Below are positions 53,165-62,997 of a stretch of 64,000 nt of DNA, piece after piece. The notes beneath the pieces were generated by a model, which was not told the origin of the DNA, did not search any database, and saw only the letters and a program-made list of their open reading frames with translations. The translations under genes were made by a program, and so were the position numbers. Position 1 is the first letter of the stretch; the number at the start of each line of letters is the position of its first letter. This DNA is from Celeribacter halophilus (GTDB taxonomy: Bacteria > Pseudomonadota > Alphaproteobacteria > Rhodobacterales > Rhodobacteraceae): NCBI RefSeq assembly GCF_900114135.1, contig NZ_FORY01000004.1:186001-250000 (forward strand). The letters run 5' to 3'.

Positions 53165-54706
53165 ATGGATACTCTGATTTCTCTTGCTGACGGCTTTGCT
53201 ATCGCGCTGACGTGGCAGAACCTCCTACTTGCTCTGTTGGGATGTTTTCTGGGCACAATCATGGGTGCATTGCCCGGCCTCGGACCATCGAATGGCGTGG
53301 CTATTCTTATCCCATTGGCCTTCACACTCGGGCTCGGAGCCACCCCTTCCCTCATTCTCCTGACGTCCGTGTATTACGGCGCCATGTATGGTGGGCGCAT
53401 CTCCTCGATCTTGCTCAATATCCCCGGTGACGAACCGGCGATGATGACGTGTCTTGATGGGCACCCTATGGCGAAAAACGGGATGGCAGGGCAGGCCCTG
53501 TCTCTTTCTGGTATCGCCTCTTTTGTCGGGGCCTTCTTTGCCACTTGGGGTCTGATTTTTCTGGCCCCTCAACTCGTCAAAATTGCACTTCTGTTCGGCC
53601 CTGCAGAATATTTCGCCCTCTTTGCTCTGGCCTTTATGACCCTTGGCGGAGTTTCCTCCACCAATCAGGCCAAATCCGCATTTGCCGCAGCTCTGGGGCT
53701 TGGCCTCGCGATGATCGGCGTGGATACTCAGACCGGCGTGCCGCGCTTTACCTTTGGTGAAGTGCATCTCTATGACGGGTTGGATTTCCTTGTGGCGATC
53801 GTAGGTCTGTTTGCACTGTCTGAAGTCTTCATCTTTCTTGAGCATCGCCACGGGGATGCAAACGGAAGCGCCGACAAAATTCAAGTGGGACGTCTCACCC
53901 CTCCGCTGTCGATGCTCAAACAAACCACACCCACCATGATCCGCTCCACAGCCCTCGGTTTTGTCGCCGGAGTTCTGCCCGGTGCAGGGGCTTCGCTCGG
54001 CTCCTTCATCTCCTATGCGTTTGAAAAGCGTCTGGTGGATAGCGAAGGCAAAACATTCGGCAAAGGCGATCCGCGTGGTGTTGCCGCCCCTGAAGCAGGC
54101 AACAACGCAGCCGCAGGTGGCGCACTCGTGCCAATGCTCGCGCTGGGTGTGCCGGGGTCTGGCACAACCGCCGTCCTGTTGGCTGTGCTCCTCTCGCTCA
54201 ATATCACTCCGGGACCGTTGCTGTTTTCACAAAATCCGGACGTGGTCTGGGGCCTCATTGCAGCACTCTTTATTGCAAACATCATGCTGCTGGCGATGAA
54301 CATTCCAATGATCGGCCTGTTCACGCGCGTGTTAATGGTACCGCCCCGCATCCTGATGCCGATTGTTGCAATGGTTTCTTTTGTCGGCATTTACGGGATT
54401 TCCGGATCGTCTTTCGATCTCCTCGTCATGATCGGCTTCGGCGTCATGGGGTGGGTGCTGCGCAAACTGGATGTCCCCTTGGTGCCGATCATTCTCGGAA
54501 CGCTTCTTGGCAACTCGATGGAGAACAACCTGCGCCGCGCCATCAGTATCGATAACGGCGACTGGATGACCCTAATTGACAGCCCGCTGTCGATCACGCT
54601 CTGGCTCATCGCAATCATCGGGTTCATCTTGCCCTTGATCATCGGGCGCAAGGTGAAAACAAAGATGCATAGCTCGCGCGATGAAGAAGGCGCAATCTCG
54701 GACTGA
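53165..54706 (+). CDS. tctA: Tripartite tricarboxylate transporter large subunit (TctA family)
   Basis: A 513-residue inner-membrane protein of about 12 segments. TctA signatures are FLGTIMGALPGLGPSNGVAI near residue 25, YYGAMYGGRISSILLNIPGD, FVAGVLPGAGASLGSFISYA and ALVPMLALGVPGSGTTAVLL. AAGGAAGAG precedes the ATG at 53165. It ends the tctCBA operon and is followed by a terminator. The substrate is a carboxylate not defined by sequence. Confidence 0.94.
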   Translation: MDTLISLADGFAIALTWQNLLLALLGCFLGTIMGALPGLGPSNGVAILIPLAFTLGLGATPSLILLTSVYYGAMYGGRISSILLNIPGDEPAMMTCLDGHPMAKNGMAGQALSLSGIASFVGAFFATWGLIFLAPQLVKIALLFGPAEYFALFALAFMTLGGVSSTNQAKSAFAAALGLGLAMIGVDTQTGVPRFTFGEVHLYDGLDFLVAIVGLFALSEVFIFLEHRHGDANGSADKIQVGRLTPPLSMLKQTTPTMIRSTALGFVAGVLPGAGASLGSFISYAFEKRLVDSEGKTFGKGDPRGVAAPEAGNNAAAGGALVPMLALGVPGSGTTAVLLAVLLSLNITPGPLLFSQNPDVVWGLIAALFIANIMLLAMNIPMIGLFTRVLMVPPRILMPIVAMVSFVGIYGISGSSFDLLVMIGFGVMGWVLRKLDVPLVPIILGTLLGNSMENNLRRAISIDNGDWMTLIDSPLSITLWLIAIIGFILPLIIGRKVKTKMHSSRDEEGAISD

Positions 54707-54766
54707 AAACAGGCAGACGGCACAGATTGAGTGCCAAAACCGCCCATGTCCCAGATTGAAATGCTT

Positions 54767-54797
54767 AACACCGGCCCCTCTCGGAGCCGGTGTTTTG
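54767..54797 (+). terminator. Rho-independent terminator after tctA
   Basis: AACACCGGC (54767-54775) and GCCGGTGTT (54786-54794) form a 9-bp stem with a 10-nt loop, followed by TT and G, so the T-run is short but continuous with the stem (TGTTTTG). Confidence 0.7.
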
Positions 54798-54804
54798 ACA
54801 TTCT

Positions 54805-54836
54805 GCAAATACCTCCCGACATATCGGGAAAGGTAT
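54805..54836 (-). terminator. Terminator after the M20 amidohydrolase gene
   Basis: On the minus strand, outer arms ATACCT/AGGTAT (54809-54814 and 54831-54836) and inner arms CCCGA/TCGGG (54815-54819 and 54824-54828) form an 11-bp stem with a two-base bulge and a 4-nt loop, followed by a short ATTTG. It lies 4 bases from the stop of the leftward operon, back to back with the tctA terminator. Confidence 0.6.
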
Positions 54837-54839
54837 CAC

Positions 54840-56009
54840 TCACCCAAGAGGCAATCTCTGACGCACCAATGTGGTCCAATAGGAGCTGCCCCAAGGAATA
54901 ACGTCATCATTGAAGTCATATTTCGGATGATGCAATGCCGCCGAAGGGCCGTTGCCGATGTTGATCATCGCGCCGGGCACTTCGTTGAGCATGAAGGAAA
55001 AGTCCTCTCCCCCAAGAGTTTGCGGCATGTCGAGATGGACATTTTCGACGCCCGCAACCTCCTGCGCGGCTTTCGCGGCCAGTTCGGTTTCATGCTCGTG
55101 GTTCACCGTCACAGGATAGTGCCGGATATAGTCGAGTTTCCCCACCGCACCGAAGGCCGCCGCGATATTGCCGGTCATGATGTGGAGACGTTCTTCGATC
55201 ATATCGCGCACCTCTTCGCGCAATGTCCGCACAGTGCCGGTCAGGGTGACATCTTGGGGAATGACGTTGAACGCATTGCCCGCCTGAATGGTGCAAAGCG
55301 AAACCACCGCACTGTCAATCGGGTCCATATTGCGCGAGGTGAGGGTCTGCACCGCTTGCAAAAGTGCGCCCGCAACCGGCAGCGGGTCAATGTTCTGCTC
55401 GGGCCGCGCCGCATGGCCGCCGCGTCCGGTGATGGTGATCTTCACCTCATCGACAGAGCCCATGATCGGACCCGAATTGATGGTAAACTGTCCAAGCGGC
55501 AGATTCGGGCGGTTGTGCATCCCGTAGACCTCATTGCAAGGCCAGCGGGTGAAAAGACCGTCCTCGATCATCGCGCGCGCACCGGCGCCGCCTTCTTCGG
55601 CGGGCTGGAAAATCACGATCACCGTGCCGTCAAACGCGCGGCTTTCGGCAAGATGCCGTGCTGCGCCCAAGAGCATTGTCGTGTGGCCATCATGCCCGCA
55701 GGCATGCATCTTTCCCGCCACTTGCGAGGCGTAGGGCTTGCCCGTTTCCTCGATGATGGGAAGCGCATCCATATCCGCGCGCAGACCGATCATGCGACCG
55801 GATGCATCGCTCTGGCCTTTGATCACACCGACAACGCCGGTCTGGCCGATGCCTTCATGGACCTCGTCCACCCCAGCCGCACGCAGGGCTTCGGCAACCT
55901 TCTGGGCTGTACGTTTGACGTCATAGAGAAGTTCGGGGTTCATATGCAGATCGCGGCGAAACTCCGTCAGATCGGCAACCTGCTGGGCAACCCAGTTTTC
56001 AACAGCCAT
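54840..56009 (-). CDS. M20 amidohydrolase (hippurate hydrolase/N-carbamoyl amino acid type)
   Basis: A 389-residue metal-dependent amidohydrolase. Motifs are LRADMDALPIIEETGKPYAS, KMHACGHDGHTTMLLGAARH (metal Cys/His), IFQPAEEGGAGARAMIEDGL (catalytic Glu pair), YGMHNRPNLPLGQF and the late GGEDFSFMLNEVPGA. The family removes acyl groups from amino acids; relatives include hippurate hydrolase, and N-carbamoyl-L-cysteine amidohydrolase belongs to a comparable peptidase-fold group. It is the last gene of the operon, 3 bases after an ATC-hydrolase-family gene, which suggests that it acts on the product of that protein. Confidence 0.88.
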   Translation of the reverse strand: MAVENWVAQQVADLTEFRRDLHMNPELLYDVKRTAQKVAEALRAAGVDEVHEGIGQTGVVGVIKGQSDASGRMIGLRADMDALPIIEETGKPYASQVAGKMHACGHDGHTTMLLGAARHLAESRAFDGTVIVIFQPAEEGGAGARAMIEDGLFTRWPCNEVYGMHNRPNLPLGQFTINSGPIMGSVDEVKITITGRGGHAARPEQNIDPLPVAGALLQAVQTLTSRNMDPIDSAVVSLCTIQAGNAFNVIPQDVTLTGTVRTLREEVRDMIEERLHIMTGNIAAAFGAVGKLDYIRHYPVTVNHEHETELAAKAAQEVAGVENVHLDMPQTLGGEDFSFMLNEVPGAMINIGNGPSAALHHPKYDFNDDVIPWGSSYWTTLVRQRLPLG

Positions 56010-56012
56010 AGC

Positions 56013-56507
56013 TCAGGCCTCCTTTTTCATGCGGTAGCGGAAGTCGCAATGGCTTGCGCCTTTCATGATGGTCTGAGTGCGTGTCATCTCGATATCGGGG
56101 TTGTAACCGATGCAGAAATCCCCGTCGCGATTGCACGACAGAAGGTGCCCGATGTCGCCCAGTCCCATCTCCTGATACATCTCCGCATAGCGGCATTTCA
56201 CAACATTGAAATCCATCTTTTCTTCGGACATTTCGATGGTCTCGATCCTGAGCGCGTCCTCGCGGATCCAGTTGGGCTGGATCGCCGCAAAATCCGTCAG
56301 ATCGGGGGCATGGCCCAACTCGTCGGCCAGCATCTTTCCCTGTTCGATTGCGGATTTCGACACGGCGGCATCGAGTACAGCTTCGGCTTCTTCCCGCCCC
56401 GACCGTTCACTGATGACATCAAACACATGCTTGAGGATCATTGCTTCGATCTTCCGACGTAGAAGGATCGGAATGTCGTTTAAATCCATGCCTTTGGCTT
56501 CTGCCAT
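56013..56507 (-). CDS. L-2-amino-thiazoline-4-carboxylic acid (ATC) hydrolase-family protein
   Basis: A 164-residue cytoplasmic protein. The C-terminal half has HLLSCNRDGDFCIGYNPDIE then MTRTQTIMKGASHCDFRYRM, the signature of the ATC-hydrolase family. The Pseudomonas member opens the thiazoline ring of ATC to give a carbamoyl-cysteine. Most relatives have unknown substrates. The start at 56507 (MAEAKGM) has GGAG 6-9 bases upstream; a GTG at 56522 overlapping the preceding stop is less likely. It lies between an FAD oxidase and an M20 amidohydrolase gene, a pairing that resembles the ATC pathway. Confidence 0.82.
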   Translation of the reverse strand: MAEAKGMDLNDIPILLRRKIEAMILKHVFDVISERSGREEAEAVLDAAVSKSAIEQGKMLADELGHAPDLTDFAAIQPNWIREDALRIETIEMSEEKMDFNVVKCRYAEMYQEMGLGDIGHLLSCNRDGDFCIGYNPDIEMTRTQTIMKGASHCDFRYRMKKEA

Positions 56508-56518
56508 GGGTGTCTCCG

Positions 56519-57817
56519 TCACAGGTTGATCTCCTTATGGTCCTGACGTTTGAGCCAGGTTAAATAGGTGGGGGCGACGCGCCGCACGATCCCGTGCATC
56601 GGGAAGGGATGCGGCTCGGTCACCGGCAGGGCCAGTTCATCTTCGGGCTGTCCGGTTGCCGCACGGGCCAACTCGCGCCCCAAGGACGTGCCAAGCGCCA
56701 CGCCGCGCCCGTTGCAGCCGATCCATGCCCAACCATCAGGGCCAAGCCTGTGCACGCGCGGGAAGCGGTCCCAGTTCATGCCGATATAGCCGGACCAGAC
56801 ATGGGTCATCTCCGGCACCCCCAGTTCGGGGAAGGCTTCGGCCAGATTTGTCGCCGCTTTCCGGCGCACACGGTTGGCTACATCAATAGAGCCGATCACA
56901 GCTCCGCCAGTGATCAAGCGGTTGCGTGCGTCATAGCGGAAGAACCGCAGATCGCCACGGGTGTCCGAGACGGCCTGACGTCCCGGCAGGAGTTTCTGGC
57001 GCAGATTGTCGCCCACGGGTTCTGTCGCCATTTGCCAGCTCAGAACCGGCACGATCGAGCGGGCAATGCGCGGTGCAAGGCGCGGGGCCAACTCGCCCGT
57101 ATAGGCGTTGCTCGCCATAATCAGCGCGCGGGCTTTCAACGTGCCTTCGGGCGTTTTGATGATCCATTGACTGCCCACACGCTCAAAAGAGGTCGCGGGG
57201 TTTTCCTCATGGATCACAGCGCCCAGATGCTCCGCCACACGCGCCATTTCACGCGCCAGCGCCAGCGGGTTGATATGGCCGCCGGTCGGGTTATACATCC
57301 CGCCATGCCAGAACTCCGATCCCAGAATATCGGCACAGGCTTGGGCGTCTTTCAATTCCGCCGGAAACCCGTAACGCTGCCACGCATCGACCCGTTTCTG
57401 CGACAGTTTCACACGACCCGGACTATGCGCAGGTTGGAACCAACCACTTTGCTCGGCCTCGGCCTGCATTCCGAATTCACGCACGAGATCAAACAGCACA
57501 TCACCCGAATTGCCTATGAGGCGCACCATACGTTTGCCCGCGTCTCCATAGCGCGAGACCCAGACATCCGGCTCCGCAGAGGTCAGAATCGGAATGACCT
57601 GACCGTTGTTGCGACCGGAGGCGCCCCAGCCCGCAGCCTTGCCCTCGATCACAGTGGTCGCATGGCCACGCTTGCGGGCTTCAATGGCCGCAGACAGGCC
57701 TGTAAACCCTGCGCCAATGATTGCGACATCCGTTTCTTCGACGCCTTGCAGCGGGGAAGACAGGGGCCGCTCCGGCGCGGTTGCCGCCCAGAGCGATTTC
57801 GGAAACTCGACAGCCAT
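56519..57817 (-). CDS. FAD-dependent amine/amino-acid oxidase (DAO family)
   Basis: A 432-residue flavoenzyme. The FAD-binding motif is TDVAIIGAGFTGLSAAIEAR (about residues 29-48), with ATTVIEGKAAGWGASGRNNG next; RYDARNRLITGGAVIGSID and THVWSGYIGMNWDRFPRVHR are typical of gamma-glutamylputrescine oxidase-like members. It oxidises a C-N bond of an amine or amino acid with O2 or another acceptor. The ATG at 57817 overlaps the upstream stop (TGATG) and has AAGGGG 7-8 bases upstream. Substrate is unknown; context suggests a small S- or N-containing amino compound. Confidence 0.88.
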   Translation of the reverse strand: MAVEFPKSLWAATAPERPLSSPLQGVEETDVAIIGAGFTGLSAAIEARKRGHATTVIEGKAAGWGASGRNNGQVIPILTSAEPDVWVSRYGDAGKRMVRLIGNSGDVLFDLVREFGMQAEAEQSGWFQPAHSPGRVKLSQKRVDAWQRYGFPAELKDAQACADILGSEFWHGGMYNPTGGHINPLALAREMARVAEHLGAVIHEENPATSFERVGSQWIIKTPEGTLKARALIMASNAYTGELAPRLAPRIARSIVPVLSWQMATEPVGDNLRQKLLPGRQAVSDTRGDLRFFRYDARNRLITGGAVIGSIDVANRVRRKAATNLAEAFPELGVPEMTHVWSGYIGMNWDRFPRVHRLGPDGWAWIGCNGRGVALGTSLGRELARAATGQPEDELALPVTEPHPFPMHGIVRRVAPTYLTWLKRQDHKEINL

Positions 57818-59442
57818 CACGCAGCCCCTTTCGTTTTCTTGTCAGTCACCTCATGAGGCAACCAGAACCAGCGCAGCGCCTCTTCCTCGGAGGATAACTC
57901 CGGCCCGTGGGCACAGCTCTGTTTTCTGGCCTCTTCCGCCAGCCGGCGAGCCTCTGCCAGACAGGTCTCGAAATCGGGCACCAGATCGGCAGATGCTCCC
58001 TGCCCCAGCCACAGAGCGGAAAGTGCGGAAGGGCATGTGTCTTCGAAAGCAGGTGTGGCGCGCCAGATGCCTTCGACCGCGTCGAGGCGATAATAAGCCA
58101 GCATGTCGAGCCCGTGTTCTGCAACAAAACGGATTGCGGCGGCGATCTTGTCCACGTCTTCTTCGTCAAAGAACCAGTTGATCCCGAACCGCGCCCAGCC
58201 CGGACGGAAGATCGAATGACCATGCTGCACCGCCGCTTCGTGACGTGCGCTGGTGGTCTGGTCAATGTCGAGCAAGGCATGTCCGTAAGGACCGGCACAG
58301 GAGCACCCGCCTCGGGCTTGAATCCCGAAGAGATCATTGAGCAGCGCCACAACATAGTTGTGATGCAACAGCCGCCCTTTGACCCGCAGGTTGAAAGAAA
58401 AGATCCCGAGACGCGGCACATTGGACGGCCCCAGAAGCTCCATACCCGGAATGGCTCGCAGGGCGTCTTCCATCCGGCGGGTGAGCACAGTTTCGCGGGC
58501 CTCGACGCGGGTTTCGTCCATATCCCGTTTGAGTTGCATCACCATGCCTGCACGAATGTTGTCGACAATAGCAGGTGTCCCGCCTTCCTCGCGATGTTCC
58601 GGATCGGAAATATAGCTATGCCCTTCGGCAGTCACATAACTCACCGTGCCGCCCCCTGTCAGGGTTGGGCGGGCGCTGTCAAACAGGCTGCGCTCGGCAA
58701 TCAACAGACCGGAGGCACCGGGACCGCCGGGGAACTTGTGCGGCGAGATCACCGCGGCGTCGATCCGGTCGCCCGCGCCCTTGACGCTTTCCGCAAGCTC
58801 AACGGGCATATATGGCGCGGCCGCCGCGAAGTCTGCCACGAAGAACGCGTCATGCGCATGAAGCAACTGCGCTACTGCACGCAGATCAGTGCGCACGCCG
58901 GTGACATTGGAAGCCGCCGAAAACGCCCCGATTTTGAGCGGCGCGTCCGCATGGGCCGCAATTTCACGCTCCAGCGTTTCAAGACAGATCGTGCCCGCCG
59001 CATTCAAAGGCACCCGCACCACCGTCGCGCCGCTTTCGCGCCAAGGCAGATCGTTGGAGTGATGCTCATAGGGGCCGACAAACACAACGCCGTCCGAGAG
59101 TCCCTTCATCGAAAAAGCACGCACCAGCTTGTCCACCGCGCCGGTCGCCCCCGATCCGGTGAAGATCACCGCATGGTTCTCGTCTGCCTTGACCGCTTTG
59201 CGCACCGCCTCGCGGGCCATTTCGCGCAACTGCGTGGTGCGCCGCCCGACGAAAGAGGTCTCTGTGTGGGTGTTGCCGTAATAGGGCAGAACATGGGTGC
59301 GGATGGCATCTTCGATAAAGCTGAGCGCACGTCCTGAGGCGACATAATCGGCGTAAATCAACGCGCGGGGACCGAAGGGGCCGGAGATTGACGCCCCTTC
59401 GCCGATCAACGCGCTGCGGATATCTTTAAATTCCAGTGACAT
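57817..59442 (-). CDS. Class V PLP enzyme (cysteine desulfurase-like aminotransferase)
   Basis: A 541-residue PLP-dependent enzyme, longer than the 400 residues of SufS. The PLP Lys is K236 in VISPHKFPGGPGASGLLIAE; other family motifs are YYGNTHTETSFVGRRTT, VIFTGSGATGAVDKLVRAF, PYEHHSNDLPWRESGA and IGAFSAASNVTGVRTDL. A Cys-rich GIQARGGCSCAGPYGH near residue 375 lies where cysteine desulfurases keep the sulfur-accepting Cys, so a C-S cleavage role is possible. The C-terminal extension of about 100 residues has no clear domain. It follows the ABC ATPase gene by 9 bases. Confidence 0.85.
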   Translation of the reverse strand: MSLEFKDIRSALIGEGASISGPFGPRALIYADYVASGRALSFIEDAIRTHVLPYYGNTHTETSFVGRRTTQLREMAREAVRKAVKADENHAVIFTGSGATGAVDKLVRAFSMKGLSDGVVFVGPYEHHSNDLPWRESGATVVRVPLNAAGTICLETLEREIAAHADAPLKIGAFSAASNVTGVRTDLRAVAQLLHAHDAFFVADFAAAAPYMPVELAESVKGAGDRIDAAVISPHKFPGGPGASGLLIAERSLFDSARPTLTGGGTVSYVTAEGHSYISDPEHREEGGTPAIVDNIRAGMVMQLKRDMDETRVEARETVLTRRMEDALRAIPGMELLGPSNVPRLGIFSFNLRVKGRLLHHNYVVALLNDLFGIQARGGCSCAGPYGHALLDIDQTTSARHEAAVQHGHSIFRPGWARFGINWFFDEEDVDKIAAAIRFVAEHGLDMLAYYRLDAVEGIWRATPAFEDTCPSALSALWLGQGASADLVPDFETCLAEARRLAEEARKQSCAHGPELSSEEEALRWFWLPHEVTDKKTKGAA

Positions 59443-59451
59443 TTCAGATCC

Positions 59452-61098
59452 TTAAGCAACATCCACGTGCAGCGACGGAGGTGTCCAGTCGCGGCCCGGA
59501 ATAGAAGACAACAGATTTTGCGTGTAGGGGTGCTGCGGGTTGGCGAAGACTTCGGCGGTCAGGCCGGTCTCCACGATTTCACCCTTTTGCATGACGATGA
59601 CGCGATCACAAAGCTGGGCTGCGACCCTGAGATCGTGGGTCACAAACAGCAGCGAGAGGTTCAACCGATCGCGCAAATCGGCAAGCAATTTAAGAACCTG
59701 CGCCTGCACAGACACATCCAGCGCCGAGACAGGTTCATCGGCAACGATGACTTTCGGCTCAAGCGCCAACGCGCGCGCAATGCCGATGCGCTGACGCTGC
59801 CCGCCGGAAAACTCATGCGGGAAACGGTTGGCCGCAGCGGGAGAAAGTTCGACAAGCTCCAAAAGCTTTTTGGCCTCTTCACGGGCCTGCGCCGGATCGG
59901 TGCCATGCACAATCGGCCCCTGAGCAATCAGATCAACCACCCGCTTGCGGGGATTGAGCGAAGCCATCGGGTCTTGGAACACCATTTGGATATGCTGACG
60001 CAAAGCCCGCAATTCTTTGGGTGTTGCCGCCAGCAGGTCACTGCCGTCCAGTTCGACAGAGCCTTGGTCACATTCCAGGAGCCGCGTGACGATCCGCGAG
60101 ACCGTGGTTTTGCCTGAACCGCTTTCGCCCACAACACCAAGTGTTTCCCCCTGACGCAACTCAAAGCTCAGATCCTTGACCGCAGTCACGGCCTTGCGCT
60201 TGCCCGCAAACATCCCGCCTCGTGCCGCAAAGGTCTTTTTGAGACCTGTGCCCTTGAGAACCACTGGCGCGTCAGACGCGATTTTGAGCGGCGGCGGCGT
60301 CAGTGCCGGCACGGCGCCGATCAGGGCCCGTGTGTAAGGGTGTTGCGGATGGTTCAACACCTGATCCGTGGTGCCGCTTTCGACCAGTTCGCCACGGCAC
60401 AGCACGGCCACCTTGTCAGCGATTTCGGCCACAACACCGAAGTCGTGGGTGATGAACAGAACCCCCGCGCCTTCTTCTTCCTGCAATTCCCGAATGAGTT
60501 TGAGAATTTGCAACTGCGTGGTGACGTCGAGCGCCGTGGTCGGCTCGTCCGCAATGATCAGCTTGGGCGACAAAACGAGCGACATGGCGATCATCACCCG
60601 CTGACGCTGCCCGCCGGAAATCTGGTGCGGGTAGGCGTTGTAGGCCGATGCGGGATCAGTGATATGCACCCGTTCGAGCATCTCGATAGCGCGGGCCTTC
60701 CGATCAGCCTTGCCCAGTTTCGTGTGCAGACGCAACACTTCGTCGATCTGCCAACCCACAGTCTTTTGCGGGTTGAGAGCCGTCATCGGCTCTTGGAAGA
60801 TCATCGAAATGTCGGCCCCACGCAGATTGCGCATTTCGGCGTCGGTTTTGCCGCGCAATTCTTCGCCCAGAAACCGGATCGCACCGCCGGTAACGCGCAC
60901 ATGCGGCTCCGGCAAAAGCCCCATGATCGCACCGGCGCAAAGCGATTTGCCCGAGCCGCTTTCCCCCACAAGGCAGACGATCTCACCGGGTTCAATGATC
61001 AGGTCAAGCCCTTCGAGGGCATAGGGACGGTCCGCGCCTTTCGGAAGCGAAATTTCAAGATTGCACAGTTCGAGGACGGGAGGAGGTGTCTTGGTCAT
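59452..61098 (-). CDS. Peptide-type ABC transporter, fused double ATPase
   Basis: A 548-residue protein with two complete ATPase domains, equivalent to DppD and DppF fused. Walker A motifs are [14 protein letters not shown] (about residue 40) and [14 protein letters not shown] (about 325); signatures are [15 protein letters not shown] and [15 protein letters not shown]; Walker B are [11 protein letters not shown] and [11 protein letters not shown]. It powers the importer with the two permeases. The ATG overlaps the DppC-like stop (ATGA). Family members move di- and oligopeptides, nickel or other small solutes, so peptide as substrate is only the default. Confidence 0.94.
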   Translation of the reverse strand: MTKTPPPVLELCNLEISLPKGADRPYALEGLDLIIEPGEIVCLVGESGSGKSLCAGAIMGLLPEPHVRVTGGAIRFLGEELRGKTDAEMRNLRGADISMIFQEPMTALNPQKTVGWQIDEVLRLHTKLGKADRKARAIEMLERVHITDPASAYNAYPHQISGGQRQRVMIAMSLVLSPKLIIADEPTTALDVTTQLQILKLIRELQEEEGAGVLFITHDFGVVAEIADKVAVLCRGELVESGTTDQVLNHPQHPYTRALIGAVPALTPPPLKIASDAPVVLKGTGLKKTFAARGGMFAGKRKAVTAVKDLSFELRQGETLGVVGESGSGKTTVSRIVTRLLECDQGSVELDGSDLLAATPKELRALRQHIQMVFQDPMASLNPRKRVVDLIAQGPIVHGTDPAQAREEAKKLLELVELSPAAANRFPHEFSGGQRQRIGIARALALEPKVIVADEPVSALDVSVQAQVLKLLADLRDRLNLSLLFVTHDLRVAAQLCDRVIVMQKGEIVETGLTAEVFANPQHPYTQNLLSSIPGRDWTPPSLHVDVA

Positions 61099-61970
61099 TT
61101 TTTCTGCCTCGGATTGAGCGCATCATTGAGCCCCTCGCCCAGAAGCGAAAAGGAAAGCACGGTGAGGATGATCGCGATGCCGGGGATCACGGCGCAGTAA
61201 GGTGCGGAGCGCAGCACAGCACGACCCTGACCAATCATATTGCCCCAGCTGGCATAGTTCGGGTCTCCAAGCGCAAGAAAGGCCAGTGCGCTTTCCATCA
61301 GGATCGACAGCGCCATGATGACGGAGGCGTAGACCACAATCGGCGGCATGGCATTGGGCAGGATTTCACGAAAGATGATGGAGGTGTTCGACACGCCCAG
61401 ATTGCGCGCGGCATCGACAAATTCGCGATTTCTCAGGGACATGAACTCGGCACGCACCATACGGGCGGGCGCGGTCCAGCTCACGATGCCGATGGCCAGC
61501 GTGATCCATTCGATCTTGGACCCCATGATCGCGACGAGTGTCAGCAGAAGGACAAAGTTCGGAATGGTCTGGAAGGCTTCGGTAATCCGCATCAGGACAT
61601 CATCGACCCATCCGCCAAAATATCCGGCCAGAGCGCCAATGACGACACCGATCACGATGGCAACCAATGTGGCAACCACCCCGATCAAAAGGGAGATGCG
61701 CGCGCCGTAGAAGACTCCTGCGAGCACATCCCGCCCAAGTTGATCCGTGCCCAGAGGCGTGGCCCAGTTGACGAAAGGCGGGGTCAGCGGATCGCCTGCA
61801 CGACGCAGCGGGTCTCCCGGCTCGATGAGGCCAGCAGAGAGCGCCATGAGCACCACGACGGCAAAGAGAACGAGGCCCAGAACGGCAGCACGGTTGCGTT
61901 TGTAGCGGCGCCAGAACATCACATAGCGCGGCGGCTCGGGCGGGGCGATTTCAGTATCAGCAAGGGTCAT
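61095..61970 (-). CDS. Peptide-type ABC transporter permease (DppC-like)
   Basis: A 291-residue inner-membrane subunit. It begins with a cytoplasmic stretch and a first helix (RAAVLGLVLFAVVVLMALSA), then TPLGTDQLGRDVLAGVFYGA, the classical DppC motif, and the EAA loop MSLRNREFVDAARNLGVSNT with IIFREILPNAMPPIVVY. It overlaps both the DppB-like gene before it and the ATPase gene after it by 4 bases. Confidence 0.93.
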   Translation of the reverse strand: MTLADTEIAPPEPPRYVMFWRRYKRNRAAVLGLVLFAVVVLMALSAGLIEPGDPLRRAGDPLTPPFVNWATPLGTDQLGRDVLAGVFYGARISLLIGVVATLVAIVIGVVIGALAGYFGGWVDDVLMRITEAFQTIPNFVLLLTLVAIMGSKIEWITLAIGIVSWTAPARMVRAEFMSLRNREFVDAARNLGVSNTSIIFREILPNAMPPIVVYASVIMALSILMESALAFLALGDPNYASWGNMIGQGRAVLRSAPYCAVIPGIAIILTVLSFSLLGEGLNDALNPRQKK

Positions 61971-62956
61971 GCGAGTTCAATCCGGCTGTCGAGACGTGCG
62001 TAAAGCAGGTCGGTGAGAAAGTTGACGACGACGACGATGATGGCGCAGAGGAAGATGATCCCCATCAAGGTGTTCATGTCGCGCTGCACAACAGACTGGT
62101 AGGCAAGCTGTCCCAGTCCGGGCAGGGTGAAGATGGTTTCGACCACGATAGAGCCCCCCAGCACGGTGGAGAATTGCAACCCCAGAAGCGTGATCACAGG
62201 TAACAGCGCGTTGCGCATGATGTGGTGGATCATGAGGCGGCCTTCCTTGGCGCCTTTGGCCCGTGCGGTGCGGACATAATCGAGATCGGCCACTTCCATC
62301 ACAGAGGCCCGCATCAGGCGTAGGTAGAAGGCCAGATAGATCAGCGACAGCGCGGCGGTCGGCATGATCAGGTGGCGAATGACATCCCAGACGTGATCCC
62401 AACCGGTGTAGAAAGCGGCAATGGTCTTGATCCCGCCCACCGGCAACCAGCCGAGTTTGACGGAGAAAACCAGCATCAACATCAGGGAGAGGAAAAACGA
62501 TGGCGTTGCGTAGAACACGAGGCCCAGAACGGAGATCAGGTTGTCCGTCGCGGAATAGGCGCGGCGCGCAGCAATCGCTCCAAGCGCGATACCCGCGGTG
62601 AAGGCAATGCTCAAAGACGCCGCCATCAGCATCAACGTGGTCCCGAGGCGTTCCATCAGGACCGTTGATACAGGTTGTTCATAGACAAAGGACCAGCCGA
62701 AATCAAAAGAGGCCAGCTTGACCATATAGCGCCAAAGCTGGACCCAGATCGGTTGATCCAGCCCGTATTCGGCCCGCAGTCGCGCAATAAATGCGGCATC
62801 GGCCCCGCCCATATCACCGACCAAAGCGTCCACCGTGTCGCCCGGTGCGAGTTTAAGCAAAAGAAACGTGCCAATCATGATCAGGATGACCACGGGGATG
62901 GCCTGAGCCAGACGCCTCAGCGCGTAGACCAGAATCGGAGGCATGTGCAGTGTCAT
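61967..62956 (-). CDS. Peptide-type ABC transporter permease (DppB-like)
   Basis: A 329-residue inner-membrane subunit. DppB markers are YALRRLAQAIPVVILIMIGT at the N-terminus, LAPGDTVDALVGD, RAEYGLDQPIWVQLWRYMVK and the EAA loop MEVADLDYVRTARAKGAKEG. The ATG at 62956 has AAGGAT about 9 bases upstream. The gap to the binding-protein gene contains a strong terminator, so read-through is needed to express the permeases. Confidence 0.93.
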   Translation of the reverse strand: MTLHMPPILVYALRRLAQAIPVVILIMIGTFLLLKLAPGDTVDALVGDMGGADAAFIARLRAEYGLDQPIWVQLWRYMVKLASFDFGWSFVYEQPVSTVLMERLGTTLMLMAASLSIAFTAGIALGAIAARRAYSATDNLISVLGLVFYATPSFFLSLMLMLVFSVKLGWLPVGGIKTIAAFYTGWDHVWDVIRHLIMPTAALSLIYLAFYLRLMRASVMEVADLDYVRTARAKGAKEGRLMIHHIMRNALLPVITLLGLQFSTVLGGSIVVETIFTLPGLGQLAYQSVVQRDMNTLMGIIFLCAIIVVVVNFLTDLLYARLDSRIELA

Positions 62957-62997
62957 TGTCGTTGGATCCTTCGGGATCGTGCCATTGGAAAGTCTTG

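Noticed and set aside
54681-56462. Open frame of nearly 600 codons on the plus strand opposite the M20 and ATC-hydrolase genes
   Set aside because: The minus-strand genes carry complete catalytic motifs and operon spacing; this frame also starts inside the tctA 3' end and has no family features.
57907-59337. Open frame of about 475 codons on the plus strand opposite the class V PLP enzyme
   Set aside because: The composition is that of an antisense frame, and the opposite strand encodes a clear PLP enzyme with its Lys motif.
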